64,000 bases of DNA from Sclerodactyla briareus (Eukaryota > Echinodermata > Holothuroidea > Dendrochirotida > Sclerodactylidae), in assembly GCA_026419785.1 (NCBI GenBank), contig JAODTK010000367.1, positions 248,001 to 312,000 on the forward strand. Direction: 5' to 3'. Of this stretch, positions 13,658-25,570 are shown piece after piece. Every line of letters begins with the position of its first letter. Within the stretch, counting starts at the first letter, position 1. The translations under genes were made by a program, and so were the position numbers. The notes beneath the pieces were generated by a model. The model saw only the letters and a list, made by a program, of their open reading frames with translations, was not told the origin of the DNA and ran no database searches.

Positions 13658-16221
13658 TATGCGTGGCCTAACGGCAGTTATGGATACTGGTTGTTCGTAC
13701 TCCATTGGAGGGGGGATACTATGCGAACTTGAAGCAGTTTAGACGAGCCCCGTTGAAGCGCACTGCAGAACCGTATTCACTATCGGGGAGAGTGCGTCCT
13801 AACATCGCGGCGCAACTTGTCGACACCATACACTACACTCTTAAAAAGGTTGTGTACCAGCAATCTTATCCCGTTGTTGTGTAAAAATTACACAATCCTT
13901 GTGTATAATAAGCACCATGTGTGTAATTCCTTACGCAACACTGGGATAGGTGTGCTAGTTCAGCATAATATTGTAAATAATTCTACAAACAGCACGCACC
14001 ATCAATTATCACTCTCTGATTTTCATTTAAATGCTGCCGGTGGGCCAGCCTGAAGATACAGCAACGTCGAAAAAGACCGAAGGAGGGGACAGAGGGAGAG
14101 GTTCGCCAGGTATAAGAAGATAAACTAGGAATGATTGCAATATTTGTGTGCCCCCCCCCCCCATCTCCGTGGTGAACCGAAATACGTCACTGATGGGTGT
14201 AACAATTGGTACTATTCTCTGCTTTTCAAAAGCGTTATTTCGCAACGTGACGTTTCCGCATTAGTGTAAATCGTCAACTGTTTTCGCGAGTTGACTAGTT
14301 GACGGTGCATGAGGTTAGTCAGCTATGATGAGTACATGCCTGGTGTCCGTGGCTCTGGTGGAGCCTACCACTGATCGGTCGCATCTTGCACACATACCTA
14401 TTTCATCGCCTGGGTCTGATGACATAAGGTCAAACTAGCGTTATGATTGTATGTCCGTATCTGGGTGAAGTTACAATCGCCCGAATATTCCATGTTCCCG
14501 AATTTCGTTGCAGTAACAAGTGGCTTCTTCTGCTACCCAATAGTCAATTCGGGCGGGCAAAAACCTTGGTGTTTTTTAAGGAGGCCAACCCATGAATCAC
14601 ATCCAGACACTGCAAGGCGTATATGCCCTATTGATGACCCCAAAAACTATACTGTGGGGGTCTTGCAATTGATAGTGTCACGGTATTCCACTAGGGGTGA
14701 ATCAGTTAAGATCCGCCATACTTGGCATTCCGCGGCCATAATGATCCCTAACATTAGCGTTATCCTATTCGGATATAGGTTCCCATCAAGCGCACCGCCA
14801 ACCCAGGTGTGGCATTGATATCAATATGTTAATATTTATTGGGTGCGCAGAATTCGTTTGAGACAACTAGTCACCCAACACGCCATGCCCCTGTTTGTAA
14901 CGCCAATCGAGTTCACGTGACATTCGGTCCTTTCTACTGTTACCGTCTGCCATTTTTAACCGCCTAACACGCCCGTATCCCCTTCCCGGGTAAACCCGGC
15001 GGCCCGGGTGCGAGATATTAACCGACTCATCATGATGCCGCGGCTCGTCATAAGCATGTAGCAATGCTATCACAACCGCACTGATATCCATTACATAATG
15101 ATTTCCTCAAATGGATGTGTAGATGTTCTGAGGATGCCTAGGAAACAGCTATTCCGACCTAGGTGGATATACATGCCCTAAATCCTCCCAAATACATTAC
15201 AAAAACGACACTGTCGTAAACCAAACAGTACATCACAGTCTCCATGGCGCATCGCTGTCACGAGGTCGCGACTTCGACTTCCCGAACATTTATTCCATGT
15301 GATTAATAAAGCTGATGTCTCTTTTATGACCCTCGAAGAGCCCTGCGTCCGTATTAAACGCTCATTGGACGAAGTTAAATTAACTCCGGGGAATCGTAAC
15401 AACGAGCAGCCTATTCTAATATCATGTGATATTCTCCGGGGGCAAACGGAACAGGAGGAAGTCTCACGGCACCGGATCCTATAGGAAGTAGATTTATTAC
15501 AATATATGCCATGTACGTATGCGTGTAAGAAAGAAGGCACTCTTCAGCAAGCAACTACGTTGGTCAATTACCATTCCCAGCGCACACTGCCTAACACTGT
15601 ATAACAGTACAAGTGAAACATCACAGAACGTGCCCTCCAGGTCCCCCGGCAGCGCAAGTAAAAGTCTTATATTACTGACACTAAAATCAATGCAACAAAA
15701 TTTGTAACTGTTCGTATCACCAGATCTGGGACCCTCGGATAATTCCTTCAAAAAATCAGAATAGAGGGAAACCCCTTCTTTCAGATACCTTCCACGGGAC
15801 GGCTATGACAATGTTCCCTCACGGTGCACTCTGTGAAATCCATGTGTCCCATAGTAGCCACAAACTGGAATATTCCGGCTGCCACCGCATAATTGAGGCC
15901 TCCACATCTTTTAAAACAATGTTTTATTTCTTCAATGAGTAGGAACTGGTCATCATCATCGCACTGCCCCTTCAGCTCTGTTTTACAAACTGAAATCGTC
16001 ATCTATTTACTTTGTCTATCAAAACCCAGCTGCGTCTTACCGAATGCACTCGTTTTCGTGTGGACTGCAATTCAAATTCTTTCTACTAATCACTCTTCAT
16101 GTTAGTGCGTTAAACGATACGCCATATCATGTATGCATTGGATGTGTATAGGTAAGCCTTCTGAGATCGTCTAGCGACGTGAAACTCTGAGTACCGGCTC
16201 GAACTAACCCGGGCATATGTT
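13658..16221 (+). repeat. 2.6-kb tandem unit, copy A
   Basis: The unit is collinear over its whole length with 16303-18893. It begins near 'ggcctaacggcagtt' and ends 'aacccgggcatatgtt'. It contains a MITE-like block (13836-14010), a C run at about 14151-14163 and no ORF that survives in both copies, so I regard it as non-coding. Copies differ mainly by single-base indels. The stretch 15720-15818 is identical to 18387-18485. Confidence 0.92.
13836..14010 (+). mobile_element. MITE-like block in unit A
   Basis: It begins cactcttaaaaa, contains several ttgtgta/tacacaa palindromic words and 'gggataggtgtgctagtt', matching the inverse of the element at 40131-40256. The right terminal repeat is not clear here. 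No protein is encoded. Confidence 0.5.
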
Positions 16222-16302
16222 TAATATATATATAGAATATATTAATATATATATCTATATATATATATATATTAGATATATATATATATATCTATATTTA
16301 AT
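16222..16302. repeat. AT dinucleotide array between tandem units
   Basis: Interrupted (AT)n of about 80 bp at the junction of units A and B. Confidence 0.9.
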
Positions 16303-18893
16303 ATGGCCTACGGCCAGTTTATGGGATACTGGGTTTTTTCGTACCCCATTGGAATGGGGGATGCTTTGCGAACTTGAAGCAGTTTAGACGAGCCCGGATT
16401 TAAGCGCACTGCAGAACGCGTATTCACTATCGGGAGAGTGCGGTCCTAACACCACCTCGGCGCAAAATTCCCAGACCCATAACACGACATTTCAAAAGGG
16501 TGTTAACAACACTCTTATCCCGGTGTTTGTGTAAAAAATTACACATCCTTGTGTATAATCAGCCACAAATTTGTGTAATTCCTTAAACGCACCACTGGGA
16601 TCGGTGTGCTAGTCACATAATATTGTGAAAATTCTACAAACACACGTCACAGGCTCAAATTTATTGCCAGTCTCTGATTTTCAGTTAATTGGCTGCAGGT
16701 GGGCCAGCTGAAGATAACAAGCAACGTCGAAAAAGACCGAAACGGCGGGGAAGAGGGGAGAGGTTACCCGGTAGAAGAAGGAGAACTAGAAATGATTGCA
16801 TATTTGTGTGCCCCCCCCCATCTCCGTGGTGACCCGCAAAATCGTCACTGAGGGTTGTAACAATTGGTACTATGCAATCTGCGTTCAAAGCGTTATTCCG
16901 CAACGTGACGTTCCGATTAGTGTACTCGTCAACTGGTTCGAGTTGACTAGTTGACGGTGCATGAGGTTAGTCAGCTATGATGAGTACACTGCATGTGTTC
17001 CGTGGCTCTTGTGAGCCTACGCACTTGGAAATCTGTCCGCAGCTGCCCAGCATACCTATCATTCTCGCCTGGTGTCTTATGACATAAGTCAAATTAGCGT
17101 TATGATTGTAAGTCTCTTATTGGGTGAAGTTAGCATCGCCCGCAGATTCCCATGTTTTCCCGGAATTTTCCGTTGGCAGTATTACACAAGTGGCTTCTTC
17201 TTCTACCCACAGTCAATTCGGGCAAAACATTTGGATTTTTTTTTTAAGGAGCCAACCCATGAATCAACATCCAGACCTGCAAGGGCGTATCCCTAGTGAT
17301 GACCCCTAAAAACTATACTGTGGGTCGTGCAATTTGATAGTGTCACTGTTCCATAGGGGTGACTCAGTTAAGAGTCCGCAATACTTGGCATTTCCGCGCA
17401 TATAGCAGATAACAATTAGACGTTTAACCTATCTGTATATTGTTCCCATCAGAAGGCACCGCACCCAGTGTGAGCATTGATATCAATATGTAATATGTAT
17501 TGGATTGGTGCGCACGAATTTCGTTTTGAGACACTAGTCACACAACCACGCAATGCCAGTTGTAACCCACAATCGAGTTCAAGTGACATTCGGGGTTCTT
17601 TCTACTGTTACCGTCTGCCATTTTTAACCGCCCAACGTACCACTTCCGGTAACCGCCCGGTGTCGAGATATTATAATACCGACTCATCATGATGCCGCAG
17701 GCTCGGTCATAGCAGTAATGCAAAGGCTATCACCCGCAACTGATATCCATTACAGACATATGATTTCCTCAAATGGATGTTATGTTTATATGAATGCTAG
17801 GAACGCCTATTTACGACCTAGGTGGGATGACTGCCTACATACTCCCCAATACATTACAAGATACGACACTGTCTAAAACAACCTAACTCACATCCCATGG
17901 CGCAATCGCTTGTCACGCGGTGCGACTCGACATTCCGCGAACATTTATTCCATGTGATTAATAAAGCTGATGTCTCTTATGACCCCCTCGAAAGCCCTGC
18001 GTCGGATTAACGCTCATTGAGGACGAAGTTAAATTAACTCCGGGGAATCGTAACACACGAGCAGCCTATTCTACTAGCATGTGATATTCTCCGGGGGGCA
18101 AAAGACAAGGACTGGAGTCTCACGGCACAGGATAGCTATAGGAATAGAGTTTATACATATATGCCATGTACGTATGCGTGTAAGAAAGAAGGCACTCTAC
18201 AGCAAGCAACCATATCGTTTGGTCAATACCATTTCCCCAGCGCACACTGCGCTACACTGTATAACAGGTACCAGTGAACATCACAAAAACGTGCCCCAGG
18301 TTCCCCCCCCGGCAGCGCAAGTAAGTCTTAAGTATATTACTGACACTAAAATCAATGCAAACTAATTGTTAAATTTTCGTTATCAACCAGATCTGGGACC
18401 CTCGGATAATTCCTTCAAAAAATCAGAATAGAGGGAAACCCCTTCTTTCAGATACCTTCCACGGGACGGCTATGACAATGTTCCCCACGTGCAACTCTGT
18501 AAATCCATGTTCCCTAGGAGCCACCAAACACTGGAATATTCCGTGATGCCCCGCATATTGAGGCCTACCTACACTACATATTAAACAAGGTTTTATTTCT
18601 TCCAATGAGGCGGAACTGGGTCATCATCTCACGTGGCCCCTTCAGCTCTGTTTTACAAACTGAAATCTCTCTATAATTTGTCTACCAACACCCAGCTGCG
18701 TCTTACTCGAATGGCCCGTCTTTTTCGTGTGGAATGCAATGCAGTATTATTCATACGTAATCACATCTCCATTGAGTCGTTAAACGATACGCCAATGTAC
18801 ATGTATGCTATTGATTGTGTATAGCCGTCTGAGGATCGTCTAGCGACGTGAAACTCTGAGTAACGGCTCCGAACTACCCGGGCATATGTTTGT
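16303..18893 (+). repeat. 2.6-kb tandem unit, copy B
   Basis: Second copy of the unit at 13658-16221, in direct orientation, with the same start and end sequences. It includes a diverged version of the MITE-like block at about 16483-16655. Reading frames present in copy A are broken in copy B. Confidence 0.92.
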
Positions 18894-18921
18894 ATATATC
18901 TATATATATATATATATCTAT

Positions 18922-18952
<31 letters not shown>

Positions 18953-19032
18953 TATATAGATATATATATATATATATATATAGATATAATATATATTATA
19001 TATATATATATATATCATATATATTATAGAAT
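18894..19032. repeat. AT dinucleotide array after unit B
   Basis: About 140 bp of (TA)n with occasional C or G. The minus-strand Tyr/Ile-rich frame across it is a repeat artefact. Confidence 0.9.
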
Positions 19033-19199
19033 AATAGTACAAAATAGTTGATCACTAGCTGCAGTACATGCTCAACGCCTGGAAACGGAGCTAATAATAC
19101 ACACTACAGATTTTTACACGAATTCACATGATCGCTGCTACACTGTGTTTCACTCACGTGTTAACTACACTGCGATCGTCCGGCAACTGACGCATGAAA

Positions 19200-20030
19200 C
19201 GGCATCATCCTCTTTTTGGATCGATCCTCCGGGGGTCGCATACCGTGAAACTACAAGTGGACAGCAACTCGGTGCGGCGATTGCTTTTATCGACCGCAGA
19301 AGGATCTCGTTTTCTCGTCCAGGCACATGTTCAACGGCCCGAGAACGCCTATATGTTTTTCAGTGCCTTGCTACCGTCCCAGTGGGATTAAGTATGCTAA
19401 ACCGTTGTCTTTCAGGCGCCCGACATATATGGAAAGCTCATGGCATTGGCGTAGCGCCTGTGCCTGACTGACTTTGTATGATTTTTGTAATCGCATCTTG
19501 AAGTCCACCCCGCCCCCCCTACGACCCACGTATTGTTTGGACTCGCTAGCACTAATACAGTGGCTTTGGTACACAACTGATTTGACCAAGCACTTCCCGC
19601 GCAGTGGGCATTCCTCCCTCACTCTACAATTGCATGTTTTTTCACGTGGTGGTGGGGGTCACTGGATTGGCTTACTTATTGCGTCTATGTTTGTGGGATT
19701 TTATATATTTGGCCGCATGTTTGTTCATGCATCTGTAGATACTTTGGGTGTTTTTGTTGAATATTTTGTACATTTGTTTGCTGGGGGGAAGTGCCTGGAG
19801 ACCGGTTTAGGAATGTCCCCCCTAAAAAACAAAACATTCGATTTTTAACCTTTTGCTGTAAGGGGGTTAAACCAATTACTTTCTCTGTCTCCTCTTCCTC
19901 TTCTTGGTAAGCTCCTGGTTGCCGTTTCCTTGACGTAGCTGAGGTTGCCTTCATAGCCGGCTCTTCTAGGCCTTTGGTCGTAGGGTTGGGGGCGCTGCAT
20001 TGTCAAAGGTCTTCGTCAGAGGAGAGTGCG
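19200..20030 (-). mobile_element. Penelope-like retroelement, C-terminal part with GIY-YIG endonuclease
   Basis: On the minus strand, over several frames, a collinear series of motifs typical of Penelope-like elements can be read. In order these are an LSSDEDL segment (near 20003-20024), a region matching 'FNPPYSK..' (near 19880), HFPPANK plus KYFNKNT (near 19770-19800), then CNCRVREECPLRGKCL (near 19600-19645), a zinc-finger-like CxC..C..C motif found before the endonuclease of many such elements. It continues VVYQ..., YVG (the YIG half of GIY-YIG), ELSIYVGRLKD, CLDEK and RRTELLSTC (near 19210-19280). Order and spacing match the family closely. Frame changes occur at least three times. The reverse transcriptase core (YxDD) is not visible upstream, so this copy appears 5'-truncated or unrecognisable beyond 20030. 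Confidence 0.8.
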
Positions 20031-21034
20031 AATCCCTTTTCCTCGATGGCGGGTGGGGATGTTGTTCTATTATCGAAGGGGGTGGTTGGAAAGGCGGTTG
20101 ATATAGACTGGTCCGTCATTTGGCTTGCGGAATGGCTTGATGGCTCCGTGCGGAGGTCAGGTGTTTTCGAGGAATTGGCGGTCTTGAGGTTTGTGTTCAG
20201 TGGACGTAGAGGCGTTTTGCTGGAATAAGTCTTCACCAGGTGCTTTCTGGCTTTGTCGACTCCACGTGCCTCGAGGTGTTTCGCAAGAACGCATGCCGTC
20301 GTCGCGGTACAGCCCGATTGACTTTTTCCCTAGCGCAGTGTTGCTGGCAGTTGTTGTTGTAGCATGTAGAGCCCGACCAGTTCGCCCCTCGGTCGGCCCC
20401 GTCATTACGGTTACGCCCCCATGGTAACATCAAGTTGGTTGCGGCGGCCCTGTTGCTTACCCATGGTACCCAACCCCTTTGTTGTCGTACAGGAGCGCAC
20501 CTTCGTGCATGCATGAATGGTGTCCGTCCTGCTAGTCGACGATGCGGGTGAGCGTTTGTGCCCAAGTTAGACACCTAGTTAGTATGTTCTCAGTTATGGA
20601 AGGGTAGAATTCCACAGTACCAAACAGCAATGAAGGCATAGGTCTTCTTTTTGCTGTATCCCTTTGAACCACTTGAGTACTGTGTCCGGGTTGCGCACTG
20701 GGTCACTACTTGCGTTTTGCTTTGCTGCCTGATTTCCGTATGTTTTATTCTTCAAGCAGGCATTTGCTCACGCGCCCCTCCCGGGTTTTAGTGGGGTTTA
20801 CAGAAAACTCTGCATTTGATGTTTATATGAAGTTCTCTTACGGGTCCGTGATACGTAAGAAAGGCTGGGTGCTCAGCGGTTTGTTTTTCTGTTTTTTATT
20901 TTCTGCCGGTCCTATTGAGCAGAATTCGTTCTGGATTTGCTTGTAGTTTTCGGTAACCAGCCGCTTGAGTAGTTTGTTTGTGATGTTTTGGGACATTTAG
21001 GAGCTTTCTGTTTTCATTTAGTAGCTTTCTCGTG
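20031..21034. other. unrecognised, possibly upstream remains of the Penelope-like element
   Basis: Minus-strand frames (for example 20003-20236 and 20233-20574) are Ser/Thr/Pro- or Arg-rich and run towards the element at 19.2-20.0 kb. I see no reverse transcriptase motif. Base composition is more GC-rich than the flanks. Confidence 0.35.
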
Positions 21035-21049
21035 AATATATATATATAC

Positions 21050-21082
<33 letters not shown>

Positions 21083-21160
21083 TAATATATATATATTATA
21101 TATATATATATACTATATTATATCTATATATATATATAATCTATATTTATATATTAATAT
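21035..21160. repeat. AT dinucleotide array
   Basis: About 125 bp of interrupted (AT)n, directly before an inverted copy of the tandem-unit end. Confidence 0.9.
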
Positions 21161-21162
21161 AA

Positions 21163-21217
21163 ACATATGCCCGGGTAGTTCGAGCCTTACTCAGGATTTT
21201 CACGTCGCTAAGCCTTG
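21163..21217 (-). repeat. inverted copy of the tandem-unit end
   Basis: aaacatatgcccgggtagtt... is the reverse complement of the last ~55 bases of units A and B. It pairs with the direct copy at 21568-21625, leaving about 350 bp between them. Confidence 0.85.
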
Positions 21218-21567
21218 TAATGATTTACCACACAAAATCAGTCAGAGCATATGACGCGCTCCGAAATGGAGACGAGCTGTCCAGTACATTTGGGGGTTCA
21301 CGCGAGGAGGGATATTCTTTATCAGTGGAAAGTCGTCCAAGTCAGTCCAACACGGCGCATGCGCAGGCTGGGATTCAACTTGGTGGCCTGGACGAAAAGC
21401 ATGCATTCCTGTTGTCCGGGGTGGTAACCTACTTAACAAGAGATCTGCATACATCCTCCAAGTGTAGGGGCATAATAGACTTAAACCAGTAAGCCATGAG
21501 CGGAAAAAATAGGCCCGTTTCTGTGCTGAGCGGCTATTCGGCGAAGTCATTATGCCCGAGTCATAGA

Positions 21568-21625
21568 GGATCGTCTAGCGACGGGTGAAACTCTGATACG
21601 CGCTCGAACTAACCCGGGCATATGT
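21568..21625 (+). repeat. direct copy of the tandem-unit end
   Basis: gtctagcgac...aacccgggcatatgttt matches 16171-16223 and 18837-18893. A short AT stretch follows about 80 bases later. Confidence 0.85.
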
Positions 21626-23479
21626 TTATTATCTCGGCTCTACCATTCTTATTGTATTGAGCCTGGCTTCACAGCCTGATACTTTGTCCTTTGTGCCTAT
21701 AGTAATATATTATATATATTATTTTCAACACCCTTAGCCCTAGGGCCGCTTCTCTTCCGCATGCTGTTAGACAAGGCTGTCTCCTCGAATGTCTCACGCT
21801 AAACCACGTGTAACAGTGGGTACTCTGCGAGGTACAGGAGTAGGCGCCGCTGCGTTGGCTGCAGGGGTGTATTAGGACTTGAACGAACTAACTGGTGATG
21901 CAGTCTTCATGATTAAACCAAGACCAGGGATTGACGTCGCTAGTCGTGTAAGGAGGCGCTGCTTGATACAAGAATAAATAACCCCGAATTGTAATATTCA
22001 TCTCTCTCTTCTTTGATGTGTAATACTGAACAAGAGGGCGATTTTCTAGTTATAAGATCCCATCGTTAGTTTGCTCGCAGGCGCCGCGCCGCCACCCAAT
22101 AGACCTGGAACCTCTTTTGGCCTATGTCTTTCAGTGACTTGTGTCGAACGGCAAGTTAACTAGTTTTTCATGGCGTTTAGCCTCCGGGGTCCTTCCTACA
22201 GGAGAGAGCAGAGACTCAAGACTGGTAGAAGTGACGGTATCTGTCCTTTTGCGCGGTGCAACAGCATTTGAGGATGCGGGCTCCTCCATCTTTTATGAGA
22301 AGTCCGAAAATTAGAAACGTTGAGTTGAAGTATTTTTCAATTTTATGACAGGGGTCAATTTAAGGTCCCATTGTCGACTTTGGTTCTTTATGGAACAATT
22401 GCAACGAATCTTCAAAGAGTGTGCTCCAAAGGATTTGATCATTCTTCTGTTTTAACTAAGTTCGTAATTTAGAAGTCGAGATGTTTTGCATATTTTTTCG
22501 AGTCCAGGTTCAAAGCGGTTCATTATCAGGCTAATCGTCACGCGAGATTTAGTGTCCGAGTGGAATCCTGATTTTCAATTCATATTCGTGATCAATCGCC
22601 TTAGGAAATTAAAACGCATTTGGACTGATGAGATTTCGTATGTAACTCTAGATAACGGAAGTCTAAACTTCCCACGCTCTAATTTGATTTCTGAGGTTTC
22701 AGCCGGTCACTAGCCAGTTTTGTAAGTTCGAGATTATCTGTACTATTTTTGAGTTGTTTTCCCTGTTGACCTTATGCCTAGCTTTTCCAATATGCCCATG
22801 TGAATTCATTTGTCGTGAATATCTACTAATGAATTGTAAATATGTTTAAATATTGAGTGACTTAGAGGGACAAAGATATCATCGGCCATTGCCTGTAAAA
22901 ATGTTAATCTATTTGTTCACATATGTGTTTTCTGACTTGTCTAAGTTTTTACGTCTTTAGAGTCTTTGGTGCAAGTTTTCAAACCATTTCGCACCATTCT
23001 GCAGATATCTTGGGAAAATCAATTGAAATCCAAAAATTCCAGTTCTTCCTAATTTATGCAACTCAAGGCCATTCTATTTGTGTGTTTTTTTCACCTTGTT
23101 ACAAAACCTAAAATCATTAGGCCAATTTGATATATGCTCGAGTGAAATTTGAAAATGTTCGGCCAATATCAAATATTGCGACAACACACACACACACGTT
23201 ATTGCTGTATTCCCCCCCCCCCCCCCCCCTCCCTCGATGAGTACAACATTATAACGTGTCCTGATGGATACCTCCGAACCACAATAATGATTACCACAGC
23301 GCCCATTGTTTTCTGAAGCAGTAAATACTGATGGAATGAACAACTTACTACAATATCTGATGAGATAATATTATATCCCCGTGACACGACTGAGTAGTTG
23401 TCCCGGGAATATTATGGTCTGGCTCTCATGCTCCATCCGCCGTCGCCGGAAACTTTTATGCGTTAGCGCGATAACTCTT
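21626..23479. other. intergenic, AT-rich
   Basis: An 18-base C run at 23212-23229 follows a short AC tract. No coding frame or named repeat is seen. Confidence 0.5.
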
Positions 23480-23700
23480 CAACACTTCATCCGATTGTCT
23501 GAAACTTGGTGTCACATGTTCCGTTCTGGTGTAGTCCGGATGTGGTCCGAAAGATCCAGGTCACCGGAGGTCAAACTTTTTTTTTTTCTGGCAATTTCTA
23601 ACAACTTCTCGGATTTGAACACAACTCGCTGGCTTTTGATACACTGGACCTGAACGACGGTAGGGAATTTCAAAGTCATCTGGAGGTCAAGGGACATAAT
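23480..23700 (+). repeat. AGGTCA-type dispersed repeat
   Basis: The words 'gaaacttggtg', 'ccaggtcaccggaggtcaaa', 'ggatttgaac' and 'aaagtcatctggaggtcaa' match the families at about 40.6-40.7, 42.4-42.6 and 63.46-63.72 kb. Confidence 0.65.
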
Positions 23701-24339
23701 TTAATGTGCTTTCCTCCTCTAAACGAGTTTTCCCCCCACAATGGCTGTTTCTGCCAGGTATACAATCAGCGATTTACGGCCTGCGTCTTGTCTAGTAAGC
23801 GTGGACAATCGGTGGTTGGATTAACCGAGTTTGTGCGCGCGTGTGTGTGTGTGTGTGTTTTCATTGTACAGGTGTTCGCATCTTGTTCAACTTTTTTTTT
23901 ATGTTAACACAATTCTCAAACTATACCACCGTATAGATTTACCACGATGCTGTCACATTAAAATTTTATGACAGTTGACTCACCACTCACCTCCTGCCAG
24001 TAATCTCCAGAAAATCTGTGCATCACACTATATTGAATACACGCATAATTCTTGAGGCAATACATGGAAAGAATCGTTTAAGGAAACGCGACTGACACCT
24101 CAGTTTAGTGAACGTGTTTGGTGATTTCAATGCCCAGAATCGAATTAGTTCAAGTTCACAGGTTGAACACAAAGAACGTACCGGTAAATGGGAGAGAGAG
24201 CGAGAAGTTGTATCATTACCAGATCGAAGTATATCTAATCCAGTCTAAGATAAACGCACAATCCATGCGAATATGGAGAAAAGAGCATTGTTTTTATTTA
24301 TAATGATCACGTACTTTATATATCTCTTTTCTTTTCCAG
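23701..24339. other. intergenic
   Basis: A short (GT)n tract near 23835-23858. No gene is recognised. Confidence 0.5.
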
Positions 24340-24478
24340 CTTCCGACAGCTTGGAGCGCTTATCACTCCGATCAGAGAAACTAGGAAGCACTCGGACAAT
24401 CCCCAGGAGCAAGCTGCAGTGAGTTACATTGCGTCGGCGGAGTTCAGGTTTCCTCATATCTGTCTCAGTCTCGCCCAG
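24340..24478 (+). CDS. candidate internal exon, unknown product
   Basis: A strong pyrimidine tract plus CAG (ending 24339) is followed by 139 nt open in one plus frame, and then CAG|GTAGGG. The 46-codon translation starts FRQLGALITPIRETRKHSDN and ends HICLSLAQ; I do not recognise it. The overlapping 175-codon minus frame (24245-24772) is the longest in the window but is Lys/Ser-rich and also unrecognised. Only one of the two can be right, and both may be chance. Confidence 0.2.
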
Positions 24479-25354
24479 GTAGGGTGGAACAAGTGATAAT
24501 GTAGGTCTTTCCAAGAGCACGCGAAAAGCTATGGCAGTCGTCTCAGCGGAAAAAGACTCCACAGTCAGACAGTTTATCGATCTCAAGTCCGAAGCACTGA
24601 ATACCTGCGCGCCGACCGCTAATCCATCCCCAATCCGACCTCTGCTCGCATTTGTTTTTTCGCTTTTTTGTTTTTTTTTTTTTTTTTGAGGGCTAGTGTT
24701 TGAATGTATTCTATTCAGTTTGCAAAAATAGATTTGTTCAGCACAAGCAAAATCAAATTTAAATGAATGCAAACCACGAGGATGGGCGAAATACGCACAT
24801 GTATCAATGCGTATCGGTGCATATCACCACAAATGAATTCCATGGTATTTCTTCCTAAAAAGCCCAGCACCGACAATTGCATGGGCTGCTGCTTTTTTAT
24901 GGTCGTTTCGCATACACTTTAATTTTTTTCTCTTCTGAAACAAACGTTCCTTTCGTTAATATGTGATTCTCCCTTCAGTTGATTTGGGCTTTAGTATTCG
25001 GTGAGTCATGCATTTGTAAGCTCCATTAATGCACAATAAATAACATGTCAGGTAATAGCTCATTTGGTTCGATAATATCTTGCCACAATAATTCTGAACC
25101 CGGGCCAGAAATTAAGTTGACGCTCTAAGGTCCCGTAACCTCAAACCGACTACCAATTAACAGCACTGTTATAATTACGAAACCTTAGTAGTATTTGGAG
25201 GATTAAATAGGAAATATAATGGGCATCAGACACTTCGCACCGGAATATAGGAGCTGACTCGGCTATCATGCACTGATGCGGTTCATTGACATATCTTCCT
25301 GGTAATGAGATTTATACTACGTTATCGCATGACATATACGTGTACAGTACTCTT
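24479..25354. other. intergenic
   Basis: A T-rich run near 24670-24687. Nothing else recognised. Confidence 0.5.
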
Positions 25355-25570
25355 CAAAGTGCTAAACCAGTCTGAGAAGATCAGTTATTGAAACGGTCCG
25401 TGTACCGCTGTTTGAGTTTATTGGATGCAACCGCGCGGCAATTGACTAATATCCAATCTTACCATGCCTATTTATTAGACAAATAACTAATTATGCCTTC
25501 TCTGCAGGTTGCGTCTCGAAGATTGACCTTTCACCGTTGATCGTCGCGCATGTCTTATGTGGTCAATATG
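25355..25570 (+). repeat. dispersed repeat family X, copy 2
   Basis: Collinear with 11365-11600: 'aaaccagtctgagaagatcag', 'acggtc', 'ggatgcaaccg', 'aactaattatgccttc', 'caccgttga'. Diverged. Family not identified. Confidence 0.55.

Noticed and set aside
18761-19042. 93-codon Tyr/Ile-rich minus frame
   Set aside because: Translation of an AT dinucleotide array.
24245-24772. Longest open frame of the window (175 codons, minus)
   Set aside because: Lys/Ser-rich start over a homopolymer, no recognisable domain, and it overlaps a better splice-bounded exon candidate on the other strand. A frame this long can arise by chance in 64 kb.
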